From positions 1-42,385 of the forward strand of contig CAWUSA010000019.1 in NCBI GenBank assembly GCA_963925545.1: DNA of 42,385 nucleotides, written 5' to 3'. Source of the stretch: TMED14 sp963925545. GTDB taxonomy: Bacteria > Bacteroidota > Bacteroidia > Flavobacteriales > Schleiferiaceae. Positions 17,101 through 25,216 of this stretch are shown here, in pieces. The position numbers and the translations under genes are program-made. The first letter of the stretch is position 1; each line of letters opens with the position of its first letter. Below the pieces are notes generated by a model. That model saw nothing but the letters and a program-made list of their open reading frames with translations, had not been told where the DNA came from and ran no database searches.

Positions 17101-17400
17101 AACTATTCCTTCACCACAAGCATCATACGAGATGATCAACGCCTCTGGGTTCCTAACACCTTCACGCCAAATGAGGATGGAATCAATGAGTTTCTAACCA
17201 TTGCGGGCAACGATTGCTTCAATGATGACCGTTTCGTCATCCTCAATCGACTGGGCTATGTAGTGTTTGAAACCGACCAACCCTTTCAAGAGTTTTGGGA
17301 CGGAAAAATCAATGGCAAGCCTTCTCAGCAGGACAGTTATGTGTGGTACTTTGAAACTGAAGATGGCCGCGTGCACGGGACCATCAATGTGATTCATTGA
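14161..17400 (+). CDS. SBBP/PKD surface protein with gliding-motility type C-terminal domain (T9SS type B)
   Basis: A 1079-residue exported protein. The ATG at 14161 gives a signal peptide (MTCRRFLFAFLVICAVDLFGQA); the alternative TTG two codons earlier adds nothing. Residues about 25-240 form the N-terminal domain found ahead of SBBP repeats (HVPNEGQWSGDF ... RLPLIIDPTLVFSSF). About 245-740 is a run of beta-propeller-like SBBP blades (repeats such as YFGGTGYDAGYGLKV and ITGSTSNTGLP). Three PKD domains follow (about 741-822, 827-905 and 906-989), each with a D-x-(I/V)-C segment. Residues about 994-1079 (VPNTFTPNEDGINEFLTI ... VWYFETEDG) are the CHU_C domain used as a type B T9SS signal. It is probably a cell-surface or gliding adhesin. 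Its stop abuts that of the convergent cysteine desulfurase gene. Confidence 0.92.
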   Translation: MTCRRFLFAFLVICAVDLFGQAIHVPNEGQWSGDFEAKMAFNAGAYFWQETGYKVMIANPENMPHHPHQGQVNHGSHSGTESMDFFAFACHYLGASPSKWLGTGKQAGYRNYLTGGDPSAFASNVPDFAGFIQKDLYPGIDLHMDRDDFGEAKTSWLVSVGADPKLIQLSYDGLTPYVNQENELVLPTPMGDIRESDLVAYQDGPRGRKTIPCRFDVKDGVVRFKLGRYNKRLPLIIDPTLVFSSFSGSMADNWGYTATYDDQGNLYGAGIVFDVGYPITTGALDPSYNDPTGGQGYMNCDIGLTKFSADGTSRIYSTYLGGNKPDQPHSMMVNNAGDLVMMGTTGSNDFITSSLSVPGYDQSFNGGSPYGSSQGSPLPMDFSNGVDIFVAVINNTGTAYTAATIIGGNGIDGLDRGIQKNYGDVSRGEVVVDSQDQVYIVSTSSSSNFPLAANSRNGSTDAVVFQMSSNLASLNWSRYFGGTGYDAGYGLKVASNGKVFITGSTSNTGLPNAVNNHQGGLDGFIAKFSNTGAIEASRYLGTNQVDLSFLIDIDKYGAVYVFGQTKGLYPVTAGTWSTPSGSQFVHKFHEDLTQTIFSTRWGTANGQPNIVPTAFNVDGCLNILMSGWGGNVNGGSIGGSTSGLFVTNDAVQSTTDGSDFYFLVLERNASAPLFASFFGGSSSEHVDGGTSRFGPDGTIYQAVCAACSSGSFPTTPGVVGPSMLSNNCNLGVIKIDFETSVTAIADIDYDSDVDTLCEDLRVTFTNNSLNANVFYWDFGNGNSSDSTNPTTIFTKGTWTITLIAMDTICDISDTSTLTITHTKGITPEAAFDVSYEACDRYYEIRLQDQSKRSHLALWNYGDGNSGSGNSPSYRFQAAGTYTIRLIAIDTVCNKSDTSYQSVTFDPDWNGPLVTVAPDTCWDGRVRLDVTYDTDSVNYQYLWTFENGVTDTGRVATYRLPASGTYTVTLTLFDSICHASFNYSFTTSIIRDDQRLWVPNTFTPNEDGINEFLTIAGNDCFNDDRFVILNRLGYVVFETDQPFQEFWDGKINGKPSQQDSYVWYFETEDGRVHGTINVIH

Positions 17401-18558
17401 TCAAGCAGTGGCCTTGATTGTGGCCAAATTGCTCTCAATATTTTTCAAGGCTTGCATCAAGGCATCGATATCCGCAGTTTGACTATAGCCTGAAAAACTG
17501 ATGCGCGTCCCTACCTTTTTATCCAAGGCCAATATGACATGGCTGCCTTGAACAGATCCACTACTGCAAGCACTTCCTCCAGAGGCTTCAATGCCATGGA
17601 TATCTAACTGGAAGGTCATCATGGAATTGTCATGCGACGAGGGTAGGTAAAAATTCAAAACTGTGTACAGGCTCTTGTCCATCTCAGCAGAAAGGCCGTT
17701 AAAGACAACCTGGGGGTAGGCTTGGTTTAATTGATCTATGGCATACGCTTTCACTGACCGAACATGAGCCGCCTTAGCGTCCATGTTGTCAATGGCCAAA
17801 TTGAATGCCGCTCCCAAGCCAGCAATGCCAACCACGTTCTCTGTGCCCGCACGTGCGCCTCGCTCCTGTCCGCCACCCTTGATCAGGGGCCGTCCATGAA
17901 TACCTCGTCGAATGAATGCAAACCCGACCCCTTTGGGTCCGTGAAATTTATGGGCAGCGCAGGCCGCAAAATCCAATTGGAGTTCTGTTAAATTGATGGG
18001 GTAATGACAAATCGTTTGCACGGTGTCTGAATGACTCAGGGCACCATGGCGTTTGCATGAGTCAACAACCTGTGCCAGGTCTAAGATGTTGCCCACTTCA
18101 TTGTTTGCATGCATGATGCTTACCATGGCCTTCTCCCCTTTTTTTGCATGCTTTTCCAGTTGCTGGTCAAGCCATAGTAAATCATGGACGCCATCTGCAT
18201 CATGAGGAACCCTATGAATTTCGCAAGCGCTAGAAGAACCCAAGCCTTCAGCAGTGTGTCCCACAGCGTGATGCTCCAAAGCAGAGGTGTAAATATGTGT
18301 GACACCCAGATCTTGCACAGCACATGTCAAAGCCCAGTTATCTGCCTCTGTACCACCTGACGTGAACACAATTTCAGAGGGGCTACACGCCAAACGATTG
18401 GCAATATCCTTCCTGACGGATTCAACAATGGCCTTAGCCTTGCGACCTGAAGCGTGGGTGCTGCTGGGGTTTCCATAGACATCCATGGCTTCAACCATGG
18501 CAAGCTTTGCTTCATCACAGATGGGCGTTGTTGCAGCGTTATCTAAGTATGTTCTCAT
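17401..18558 (-). CDS. Cysteine desulfurase (NifS/IscS family)
   Basis: A 385-residue PLP enzyme that takes sulfur from cysteine as a persulfide for Fe-S clusters or other thio-cofactors. MRTYLDNAATTP is the family start. SALEHHAV carries the His that stacks on PLP, AAHKFHGPKG holds the PLP Lys (Lys204), and EASGGSACSSGS carries the catalytic Cys (Cys331). The short loop around that Cys resembles the NifS/IscS class rather than the SufS class. It is cytosolic. It lies 17 bases after glmM and is probably cotranscribed with it. No iscU or other cluster gene is adjacent, so the sulfur acceptor is not indicated. Confidence 0.93.
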   Translation of the reverse strand: MRTYLDNAATTPICDEAKLAMVEAMDVYGNPSSTHASGRKAKAIVESVRKDIANRLACSPSEIVFTSGGTEADNWALTCAVQDLGVTHIYTSALEHHAVGHTAEGLGSSSACEIHRVPHDADGVHDLLWLDQQLEKHAKKGEKAMVSIMHANNEVGNILDLAQVVDSCKRHGALSHSDTVQTICHYPINLTELQLDFAACAAHKFHGPKGVGFAFIRRGIHGRPLIKGGGQERGARAGTENVVGIAGLGAAFNLAIDNMDAKAAHVRSVKAYAIDQLNQAYPQVVFNGLSAEMDKSLYTVLNFYLPSSHDNSMMTFQLDIHGIEASGGSACSSGSVQGSHVILALDKKVGTRISFSGYSQTADIDALMQALKNIESNLATIKATA

Positions 18559-18575
18559 AGCATTAAGGTTGAGTC

Positions 18576-19967
18576 CTAAAGACTTGAAGGTTCCAATTGT
18601 TTCACGAAGCGATCTGCCAATGCATCTGCTTCAGCTTGAGTACCTGCCTCGGTGTAAATTCTGACAATGGGTTCGGTGTTGGACTTTCGCATGTGTACCC
18701 ACGCATCATCAAAGTCAATTTTCAATCCATCGACTGTGCTCATAGTCTCACCCTCATAATTGAAGGCAACTTTCTTAAGCAAGGCATCCACATCCATACC
18801 TGCAGTGAGTTGTGCTTTTTCCTTTGCCATGAAGTACATGGGGTAGGTTGACTTCAGATCCGAGGCTTTCATTTTTTGATGGGCCAAATGAGTAAGAAAC
18901 AAGGCCACCCCAACCAAGGAATCTCGGCCATAATGTAACTCAGGCAAGATGATGCCGCCATTGCCTTCTCCTCCAATAACTGCATTGTGGGCTTTCATTG
19001 CCTCCACCACATGCACTTCACCAACTGCTGATGCTGAATAGCTTGAGCCGTGCCGCTCAGCCACATCTCTCAAGGCCCGTGAGCTTGACAGGTTGCTGAC
19101 ACAATGACCGGGCTGCCTTGATAAAAGGTAGTCTGCTACCGCAACCAATGTGTATTCTTCGCCAAAAAGCTCGCCGTCTTCACAGACCATGACTAGGCGA
19201 TCTACATCGGGATCAACCACCACGCCAAGATCACAGCCTTTAGCTGGAACCAACGCACAAATATCATCCAGGTTGCGTCGCAAAGGCTCTGGGTTATGAG
19301 GGAACTGACCGTTGGGTTCACAGTGGATCAGCTCAAGGTCATTCACGCCCAATGCACGAAGCATCATGGGGATCGCTATGCCGCCTGTTGAATTCACAGC
19401 ATCAACAGCTACCTTGAAATTCGCTGAAGCTATAGCCTCCTTGTCAACAGAATCTAAGTCGACTACAGCTTGTACATGGCGCGGTATTGCATCATCCAAT
19501 GTCTGCATGGTTCCCATGGCATGAACAGAGGCGTAGGTGAATTCTCCCTTGTGGACGGCTTCAAGAATGCCTTCGCCATCAGCTTGAGACAAGAACTCTC
19601 CCCGTGCGTTTAACAATTTCAATGCGTTCCACTCCACGGGGTTGTGGCTTGCCGTTACAATAATGCCCCCATCGCAAGACTCCCAGACAACAGCCATTTC
19701 AACTGTTGGTGTGGTTGACAGCCCTAAATCCAAGACATTGATGCCCATAGCCATCAGCGTCTGACTCACCATGCTTTGCACCAAGTCCCCTGAAGGCCTT
19801 GCATCGCGACCAATAGCAACCTTCAAATCGTCGCCCTGGGGTGATTGTGACTGAAGCCATTGACCATAAGCACTAGCAAAGGCCACGATGTCAATGGGTG
19901 TCAAGTTGTCACCTGACAAACCACCAATGGTTCCGCGGATACCAGAAACAGATGCAATCAAAGTCAT
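18576..19967 (-). CDS. glmM: Phosphoglucosamine mutase
   Basis: A 463-residue alpha-D-phosphohexomutase that converts glucosamine 6-phosphate to glucosamine 1-phosphate for UDP-GlcNAc, peptidoglycan and LPS. Motifs in order: SVSGIRGTIGG at the start, GRDARPSG, TASHNP with the phospho-Ser at 107, the metal loop DPDVDRL (residues 252-258), GEGNGGIILPELHYGRD for sugar selectivity, and the phosphate-binding RKSNTEPIVRIYTEA near the end. The last motif is the Bacteroidota GlmM form (RPSNTEP), here with Lys for Pro. The frame extends to 20048, but the ATG at 19967 gives the family start and lies 26 bases after a promoter box. The downstream neighbour is the cysteine desulfurase. Confidence 0.9.
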   Translation of the reverse strand: MTLIASVSGIRGTIGGLSGDNLTPIDIVAFASAYGQWLQSQSPQGDDLKVAIGRDARPSGDLVQSMVSQTLMAMGINVLDLGLSTTPTVEMAVVWESCDGGIIVTASHNPVEWNALKLLNARGEFLSQADGEGILEAVHKGEFTYASVHAMGTMQTLDDAIPRHVQAVVDLDSVDKEAIASANFKVAVDAVNSTGGIAIPMMLRALGVNDLELIHCEPNGQFPHNPEPLRRNLDDICALVPAKGCDLGVVVDPDVDRLVMVCEDGELFGEEYTLVAVADYLLSRQPGHCVSNLSSSRALRDVAERHGSSYSASAVGEVHVVEAMKAHNAVIGGEGNGGIILPELHYGRDSLVGVALFLTHLAHQKMKASDLKSTYPMYFMAKEKAQLTAGMDVDALLKKVAFNYEGETMSTVDGLKIDFDDAWVHMRKSNTEPIVRIYTEAGTQAEADALADRFVKQLEPSSL

Positions 19968-19993
19968 AAGCAGTAAATCAGTGAATTCTCTTA

Positions 19994-20023
19994 CAAATGT
20001 AGAGCCCATTGAAGCCTTGGCAA
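19994..20023 (-). promoter_or_regulatory. Promoter of glmM-cysteine desulfurase operon
   Basis: On the minus strand, TTG (20021-20023), a 19-base spacer and TACATTTG (19994-20001) fit the Bacteroidota -33/-7 promoter well. The expected start is about 20 bases upstream of the glmM ATG at 19967, and this supports that start choice. The same 168-base divergent gap must also hold the promoter for the TPR gene at 20136, where only TACATTTA (20109-20116), one base off consensus, was seen. Confidence 0.65.
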
Positions 20024-20135
20024 GCATTCCATGAGTCCGTTGCTGCAATTGTTCACAAGGGCGTTGAAAAACTGAGTCAGTCGATGCGTCAATGGCACGA
20101 TGTGTGTATACATTTAATCAGCTAGAACCAAGGCC

Positions 20136-21479
20136 ATGCAAGCAAGCGACAACAAACACCTCATTGAGCGATTTGAAAAGCTCATTCGAACCAAGGAGAT
20201 TGGCTTCTTTGACGTGGAAGAGTTTGAGGAAATCACTGACCATTATATGGACATTGGGCAATTGAACTCTGCCAAGCAAGCCATTGACATGGGACTTAAC
20301 CTCTACCCCAACGCCCCAACTTTTGCAGTAAAAACTGCCCGCTATTTCGTCGAAGCCAATATGGTTGAACAGGCGAGAAAGGCCTTGGAGCATGCAGAGG
20401 GCGTGGCACCTAATCACCCTGAATTAGAATGGACACGGGGCTTGATCATGGTACGGATGGGTAAGCACAAAGAAGCCATTAAGAGCTTGAAGCTTGCTTT
20501 GGATCACGTGGAGGATCGTTACCCTATTTTGGGTCAACTGGCTGCATTGTACAACGCGATGGGTCGCTACCCAGAAGCCATTGAGAGCATTGCCGACATG
20601 CTCACTGAAGAACCCGATGATGAGCATTTGCTCTACTTGCTTGCGTTGAATCATGACTTAGCAAACATGCATGCAGAAGCTATCGCATGGTTCGATGCCT
20701 ACATCAGCAAGCAACCCTATTCAGAAACTGCCTGGTACCACAAGGCTTGCAGCCACACTAAACAAGATCAGCTAGAGTCGGCATTAAATGCCTTGGATTA
20801 TGCTATTTTGATTGATGAGACCTTTGCTGCAGCTCATTATGACAAAGGACGCATCCTTGAAGCATTGAGTAAGCCTAAGGAGGCCATGCTGGCCTATGAG
20901 GAAGCCATCGCAGCTGACCAACCCGCCGCTTACACCCTTTTGCGTATCGCTATGTGTCTGCAGCAATTAGACAGAGACCAAGAAAGCATCACCGTGCTTC
21001 AACGCGCCATAACCATGGATGATTCATTGGCTGAAGGATGGGCTGAATTAGCGAAAATCACGGCATTCACTGGCAACTTGATTGACAGCATCAGCTATGT
21101 GAAAAAAGCCATTGAACTGGAGCCCGACATGGTCAACTTTCACGCCATTGCATTAGAGGTTTATCTAATGACTGGACTGAAGCTTGAAGCAACCAAAGCA
21201 ATGGAATCTCTGATGTCTTGCCTTGATCAAGATGCTGAAGCCTTTGTCATTGCCTGTTCTGAGGTCTCAGAAGAAGGCCTGGACTTAGCTGCAAGAGCCT
21301 TGATGGAGATGGGTATCGTCATGCACCCTAAACACGTAGATGTGTGGGCTTTGTTGATTGGTTATTTGAAACTGGTTGAGGAAGATAGCTTGTCAGAGGA
21401 ATACAGGCAACGAGCTTTGGTACAATTTGGAAACTCACTGGAAGAGGCTTTAGAGAGCATTTACCCTGGACAGGGTTGA
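20136..21479 (+). CDS. TPR repeat protein
   Basis: A 447-residue protein made of tetratricopeptide repeats, for example LAALYNAMGRYPEAIESIAD, AWYHKACSHTKQDQLESALN and AHYDKGRILEALSKPKEAML. There is no signal peptide or membrane segment, so it is a cytosolic scaffold. About eight to ten TPR-like helix pairs cover residues 30-400, and the C-terminus (EEALESIYPGQG) is acidic. The gene heads a run of closely spaced plus-strand genes: DUF368 begins 29 bases later, then aroE, DUF349 and uvrB. Its partner is unknown. It is divergent from glmM. Confidence 0.88.
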   Translation: MQASDNKHLIERFEKLIRTKEIGFFDVEEFEEITDHYMDIGQLNSAKQAIDMGLNLYPNAPTFAVKTARYFVEANMVEQARKALEHAEGVAPNHPELEWTRGLIMVRMGKHKEAIKSLKLALDHVEDRYPILGQLAALYNAMGRYPEAIESIADMLTEEPDDEHLLYLLALNHDLANMHAEAIAWFDAYISKQPYSETAWYHKACSHTKQDQLESALNALDYAILIDETFAAAHYDKGRILEALSKPKEAMLAYEEAIAADQPAAYTLLRIAMCLQQLDRDQESITVLQRAITMDDSLAEGWAELAKITAFTGNLIDSISYVKKAIELEPDMVNFHAIALEVYLMTGLKLEATKAMESLMSCLDQDAEAFVIACSEVSEEGLDLAARALMEMGIVMHPKHVDVWALLIGYLKLVEEDSLSEEYRQRALVQFGNSLEEALESIYPGQG

Positions 21480-21508
21480 GCTCCACCACTCAAGGATAAA
21501 ACAAACTG

Positions 21509-22390
21509 ATGGCAATGAAAGCATTTGATGTACTGATTCGTGGGCTTGCCATGGGTGCTGCAGATGTGGTGCCTGGCGTGTCAGGTGGCACGGTAGCCCT
21601 ATTGACAGGCATCTATCAACGCTTGCTGGACGCCATCCACGCCATTGGCCCACAAGCTGTTGTTGCATGGAAAAACCATGGAGCAAAGGCTGCCTGGAAA
21701 GCTATCGATGGCCCCTTCTTGTTGACACTTTTCGCAGGCATAGGCCTCTCTATTATCAGCTTATCTAAGCTGGTTTTATGGGGATTGGACCAACACCCTA
21801 TGTTAGTTTGGTCTGGGTTTTTTGGTCTGGTACTGGCTTCTCTCCCCTTGATTTGGCGCAAGGTAGAGCAACCAACCCTGACCCTTAGAATATACCTCTA
21901 TGCTGGCATTGCTATTGGCGCCGGACTCACCTTTATTTCCCCTGCAAGCCAGGAGCTTACAGCTACATTGGCCTTCGGTTCGGGATTTATCGCTATTTGC
22001 GCCATGATACTTCCCGGCATCAGCGGCTCCTTCATCCTGATTCTCCTTGGTGTCTATGAGTCCATCCTGACTGCCATCCACGACAGGGACCTGTTACTCA
22101 TTGCCAGCTTTTCCGCCGGTGCGCTAGCTGGCTTGTTGAGTTTTGCACGTCTTCTTCGCTGGTGCTTTCAGCAGGCGCCCAATGTCATGCTCTCACTCAT
22201 GACTGGCTTCATCGCCGGCTCCTTGATTAAGGTCTACCCCTACCAAGGGTTAGATTCAAATCTCCCCCTTTGGCCAAATCATGCAGCCTTTGACCACATG
22301 TCATGGGAGCAGCATGCGGGTGTCTTTGCATCAGCACTTGTCGGCATTGGCGTCGTTGCCCTGCTCAACCGCCAGACAAAGCAGCAGTGA
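21509..22390 (+). CDS. DUF368 membrane protein (PopT-type undecaprenyl-phosphate translocase family)
   Basis: A 293-residue polytopic inner-membrane protein of the DUF368 family. The first signature, GLAMGAADVVPGVSGGTVALL, and its inverted partner later, FIAICAMILPGISGSFILILLGVYE, are the paired re-entrant motifs of the family. About eight hydrophobic segments are visible. DUF368 members (PopT) have been reported to flip undecaprenyl phosphate back to the cytosol for reuse in cell-wall and LPS synthesis, which fits the glmM and kdsA genes nearby. The start could also be the Met two codons later. The stop overlaps the aroE start as TGATG, so the two are coupled. Confidence 0.9.
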   Translation: MAMKAFDVLIRGLAMGAADVVPGVSGGTVALLTGIYQRLLDAIHAIGPQAVVAWKNHGAKAAWKAIDGPFLLTLFAGIGLSIISLSKLVLWGLDQHPMLVWSGFFGLVLASLPLIWRKVEQPTLTLRIYLYAGIAIGAGLTFISPASQELTATLAFGSGFIAICAMILPGISGSFILILLGVYESILTAIHDRDLLLIASFSAGALAGLLSFARLLRWCFQQAPNVMLSLMTGFIAGSLIKVYPYQGLDSNLPLWPNHAAFDHMSWEQHAGVFASALVGIGVVALLNRQTKQQ

Positions 22391-23145
22391 TGCACAAGTT
22401 TGCAGTCATTGGCCAACCCATTGCACATTCTCAATCCCCCGAATGCTTTACTGAGCTATGGGCTGACTTAAAAAACACCCAACTCCTGAGCTACAGCCGC
22501 ATTGAAGTCGCTGAAGACCAATTGGCCCATTGGATGGAAAGCGATGCCCTGCAGCTTGATGGTTTCAATGTGACCATGCCCCATAAGCGCGCCATCATGG
22601 ACCATTTACACCATGTCTCCGATTCAGCAAAGGCTATCCAAGCAGTCAATACTGTTTGCCGGATAAACAACCAATGGCATGGACACAACAGCGACTGGGA
22701 AGGTTTCTGGGAAAGCATCAATGATGCTGTTCCAGCAAAAGGCACAGCGGTGTTGATTGGCAATGGCGGAGCAGCCAGAGCGGTTCAATACGCCTTGGAA
22801 AGCCACCAATGGCACGTCACAATGCAATGCAGGAAGGAGAAACCGGCAATCACTTGCAAGCAAACAGCCTATGGATCAGTGCATCCAGGCCCTGTTGATT
22901 TGATTGTGAATTGCACCCCTTTAGGCATGCATGAACTGGAGCATCAACTGCCGCAAACCCCTGTCATGAATCAGAATACCAGCGGCCTGGCCATTGATTT
23001 GATCTACACTCCAGAGAAGACATTGTGGCTCAAACAGATGGAGGAAATGGGTTGGCAAACACGGAATGGCCAAGGCATGCTTATGGCTCAGGCAAAAAAA
23101 GCTTGGGTTTATTGGAAGAATGCGCTGAATTTGACTGACATTTGA
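22390..23145 (+). CDS. aroE: Shikimate dehydrogenase
   Basis: A 251-residue cytosolic enzyme that reduces 3-dehydroshikimate to shikimate with NADPH in the aromatic pathway. FAVIGQPIAHSQSPECF is the substrate-binding start. FNVTMPHK carries the catalytic Lys66, QAVNTVC follows, and HNSDWEGF holds the partner Asp102. GNGGAARA (124-131) is the NADP loop, followed by QCRKEK in place of the usual NRT. NCTPLGMH and GQGMLMAQA complete the family pattern. It is slightly short (usual 260-290). The frame is open to 22303, but the ATG at 22390 overlapping the DUF368 stop gives the true family start. DUF349 begins 25 bases after its stop. Confidence 0.93.
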   Translation: MHKFAVIGQPIAHSQSPECFTELWADLKNTQLLSYSRIEVAEDQLAHWMESDALQLDGFNVTMPHKRAIMDHLHHVSDSAKAIQAVNTVCRINNQWHGHNSDWEGFWESINDAVPAKGTAVLIGNGGAARAVQYALESHQWHVTMQCRKEKPAITCKQTAYGSVHPGPVDLIVNCTPLGMHELEHQLPQTPVMNQNTSGLAIDLIYTPEKTLWLKQMEEMGWQTRNGQGMLMAQAKKAWVYWKNALNLTDI

Positions 23146-23170
23146 GCTCCAAAATCTATCCCTCCTAAAC

Positions 23171-25216
23171 ATGGCCGATCAAAACAAGGCAATGAACGAT
23201 TCTGATATGCAATCACAGGCTCAACCTGAAGGTGCAGTTCCAAGCCCATCACAAGCAAAAGGCGTTGATGCGTCTGAAGTCAATCCATCCATAACGGACA
23301 AACCTGCAGAAAAGCCTGCTGCTAAGGCAGCACCTGTTAAGAAGACGGCACCCGCTAAAAAAGCAGCACCTGTTAAGAAGGCGGCACCCGCTAAAAAAGC
23401 AGCAACTGCTAAGAAGGCCGCGCCCGCTAAAAAAGCAGCAACTGCTAAGAAGGTAGCAACCGTTAAAAAGGTGGCACCTGTTGAAGAAGTAGCAACTCTT
23501 GAAGACGTTGCACCTGCTGAAGATTCAGCACCTGTTAAAAAGGCGGCACCTGTTAAGAATACGGCGCCTGTTGAAGCAGCAGCTACAGATGCAACAACAG
23601 CTACAGAAGATGAGTCTGATGAACACTCGGACGATGAGCAGTCTGAGCATGATGACCACAAAGCAGATTATGGCAGCAAGACCGATGAGGAACTCATTGA
23701 CGAGGCCAAGCGCATCTTGACTGAAGTCGCCATCGATCAAGCTCGTGTTCCCATGTTGGCTGTGAGAAATGTACTCACTGAACGATGGGACAAGCTCAAG
23801 CAGCAAGCCTTAGAGGCCTTTGTGAAGGATGGTGGCAATGTCATCGACTTCCGATTTGAGCATGCAGAAATGGAGCGTTTCTATGAAACCTTCAAGGCAT
23901 TCAAAAGCAAACGTTCTGCCTACCGAAAGGAGCAAGACAAGGTCATGGCTAACAACCTAGCGACTAAGCAGGGTTTGTTAGCTGAGGTGAAGGCCCTTGC
24001 AGAAAGCCCTGACCTTCCAACTGCGGCAACCTACAAGAACTTTAAAGTCATCAATGACAGATGGACAGCTACAGGCCATGTCCCCTCTGCAGACGCAAGA
24101 GATCTGTATGCAACATACCGGTTCTTGGTGGATCGATTCTATGACAACCTTCGCTTAAGCCAGGAGTTGCGTGAATTGGATTACAAGCACAACAAGGGAA
24201 TCAAAGAACAATTGATTGCAGACATCCAAGCACTCGCCGTACAGAAGTGGTCTGCTCAAGTTGGGCTCAGCCTTCAAAAATTGCATGAATCATGGAAGGA
24301 AGCAGGTCCTGTCTCCAAGGATGACAAAGAAGTCCTTTGGGAGCTTTTCAAGGCCGCATCGAACACCTTGCATGTCAAGCGTAGAGAAAGTCATAGCCTG
24401 GCTAAAGCAGAAAACAAAAATCGCCTTGTAGCAAAGCAAGTCATTGTTGAAGCCATGGACGTCTTGGCTCAACTTGAAGGCAATGATCACAGCATTTGGC
24501 AAAAAGGCACCAATGAAGCCAAATCCAACAGAGAAGCCATGTCCCAAGCAGGACGGACCTTTGGTGGAGAGAGTGATGCCCTATGGGATCGTTTCAAGCA
24601 ATCTGAGAAAGCCTTTTTTAAAGCGAGGAACCAATTTTACAAGGACAGGAAAAACGCCTTTAAGCAAGCCATTGATGCGAAGCAAGCTTTGATTGTTAAA
24701 GCCAAGGCCCTGGCTGAATTGGAAGACCAAAATCAAGCCATGAAAGAGGTGAGAGAACTCCAAGCTCAATGGAAGGACACCGGGTTTGTGCCCCGTAAAA
24801 TGGGTGATGCTGCTTGGGGTGAATTCAAAACGGCCTGTGATGTGATTTATCACAGCATGCGCAAGACACAAAACCAAGATCGCGTCAACTACAAGGCAGA
24901 CCAGAAAAAGCATGCTGGTGTTCGTGATAGCAAGTCAGCCTTGGAAACAGCAAAGCGTGAGCTTAGCAAGCTAGAAAACAACATGGGATTTTTCCAATTC
25001 GCCAACCCAGACAGCCCCATTGTCAAGGACGCCTTGAAAAAGGTAGACCAAGCCAGGGTTAAAGTTGAGAAAGCTGACAAGGTTTTGCGTGAAGAAAGGA
25101 AAATCATCAGAGAATCTGAGAAAAAGGCAGCAGCGGAAGCAGCTGCTGAAGAAGTTACAACAGCACCCACAGCTGATACTGGCAGCGACTCACAAGAGCC
25201 TGCCACTGAATCATGA
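23171..25216 (+). CDS. DUF349 repeat protein with histone-H1-like Ala/Lys/Pro repeat tail
   Basis: A 681-residue cytosolic protein in two parts. Residues about 50-140 are a low-complexity array of six-residue units such as AAPVKK and AAPAKK (seven 36-base repeats, 23330-23581), like histone-H1-type bacterial proteins. An acidic stretch (DESDEHSDDEQSEHDDH) follows. Residues about 175-640 hold at least five DUF349 repeats, shown by W...G.VP....LW..F patterns: NDRWTATGHVPSADARDLYA, HESWKEAGPVSKDDKEVLWE, DALWDRFKQSEKAFF and QAQWKDTGFVPRKMGDAAWG. DUF349 function is not established. The C-terminus is a charged coiled coil. Its stop overlaps the uvrB start as ATGA. The tail could bind nucleic acid, but that is inference. 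Confidence 0.88.
   Translation: MADQNKAMNDSDMQSQAQPEGAVPSPSQAKGVDASEVNPSITDKPAEKPAAKAAPVKKTAPAKKAAPVKKAAPAKKAATAKKAAPAKKAATAKKVATVKKVAPVEEVATLEDVAPAEDSAPVKKAAPVKNTAPVEAAATDATTATEDESDEHSDDEQSEHDDHKADYGSKTDEELIDEAKRILTEVAIDQARVPMLAVRNVLTERWDKLKQQALEAFVKDGGNVIDFRFEHAEMERFYETFKAFKSKRSAYRKEQDKVMANNLATKQGLLAEVKALAESPDLPTAATYKNFKVINDRWTATGHVPSADARDLYATYRFLVDRFYDNLRLSQELRELDYKHNKGIKEQLIADIQALAVQKWSAQVGLSLQKLHESWKEAGPVSKDDKEVLWELFKAASNTLHVKRRESHSLAKAENKNRLVAKQVIVEAMDVLAQLEGNDHSIWQKGTNEAKSNREAMSQAGRTFGGESDALWDRFKQSEKAFFKARNQFYKDRKNAFKQAIDAKQALIVKAKALAELEDQNQAMKEVRELQAQWKDTGFVPRKMGDAAWGEFKTACDVIYHSMRKTQNQDRVNYKADQKKHAGVRDSKSALETAKRELSKLENNMGFFQFANPDSPIVKDALKKVDQARVKVEKADKVLREERKIIRESEKKAAAEAAAEEVTTAPTADTGSDSQEPATES
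23330..23581 (+). repeat. Seven in-frame 36-bp repeats coding Ala/Pro/Lys units
   Basis: Units begin with gca at 23330, 23366, 23402, 23438, 23474, 23510 and 23546. Each codes two six-residue half units. The first four units carry Lys-Lys pairs, the fifth and half of the sixth carry Glu-Glu, Glu-Asp or Glu-Asp-Ser, and the last return to Lys. The first two units differ by one base (acg/gcg), a sign of fairly recent duplication. Confidence 0.85.

Noticed and set aside
19968..20048. N-terminal extension of GlmM to 20048
   Set aside because: The family begins at the ATG at 19967 and the promoter box at 19994-20001 lies inside the would-be extension.
23330..23581. 36-base direct repeats resembling a CRISPR array
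   Set aside because: They are contiguous with no spacers, stay in frame, and encode a clear low-complexity protein segment.
23221..23661. 146-codon minus-strand frame inside the DUF349 gene
   Set aside because: It is the antisense of the Ala/Lys/Pro repeat array; its repetitive Gly/Ala/Phe/Leu protein is a by-product of codon bias in the repeats.
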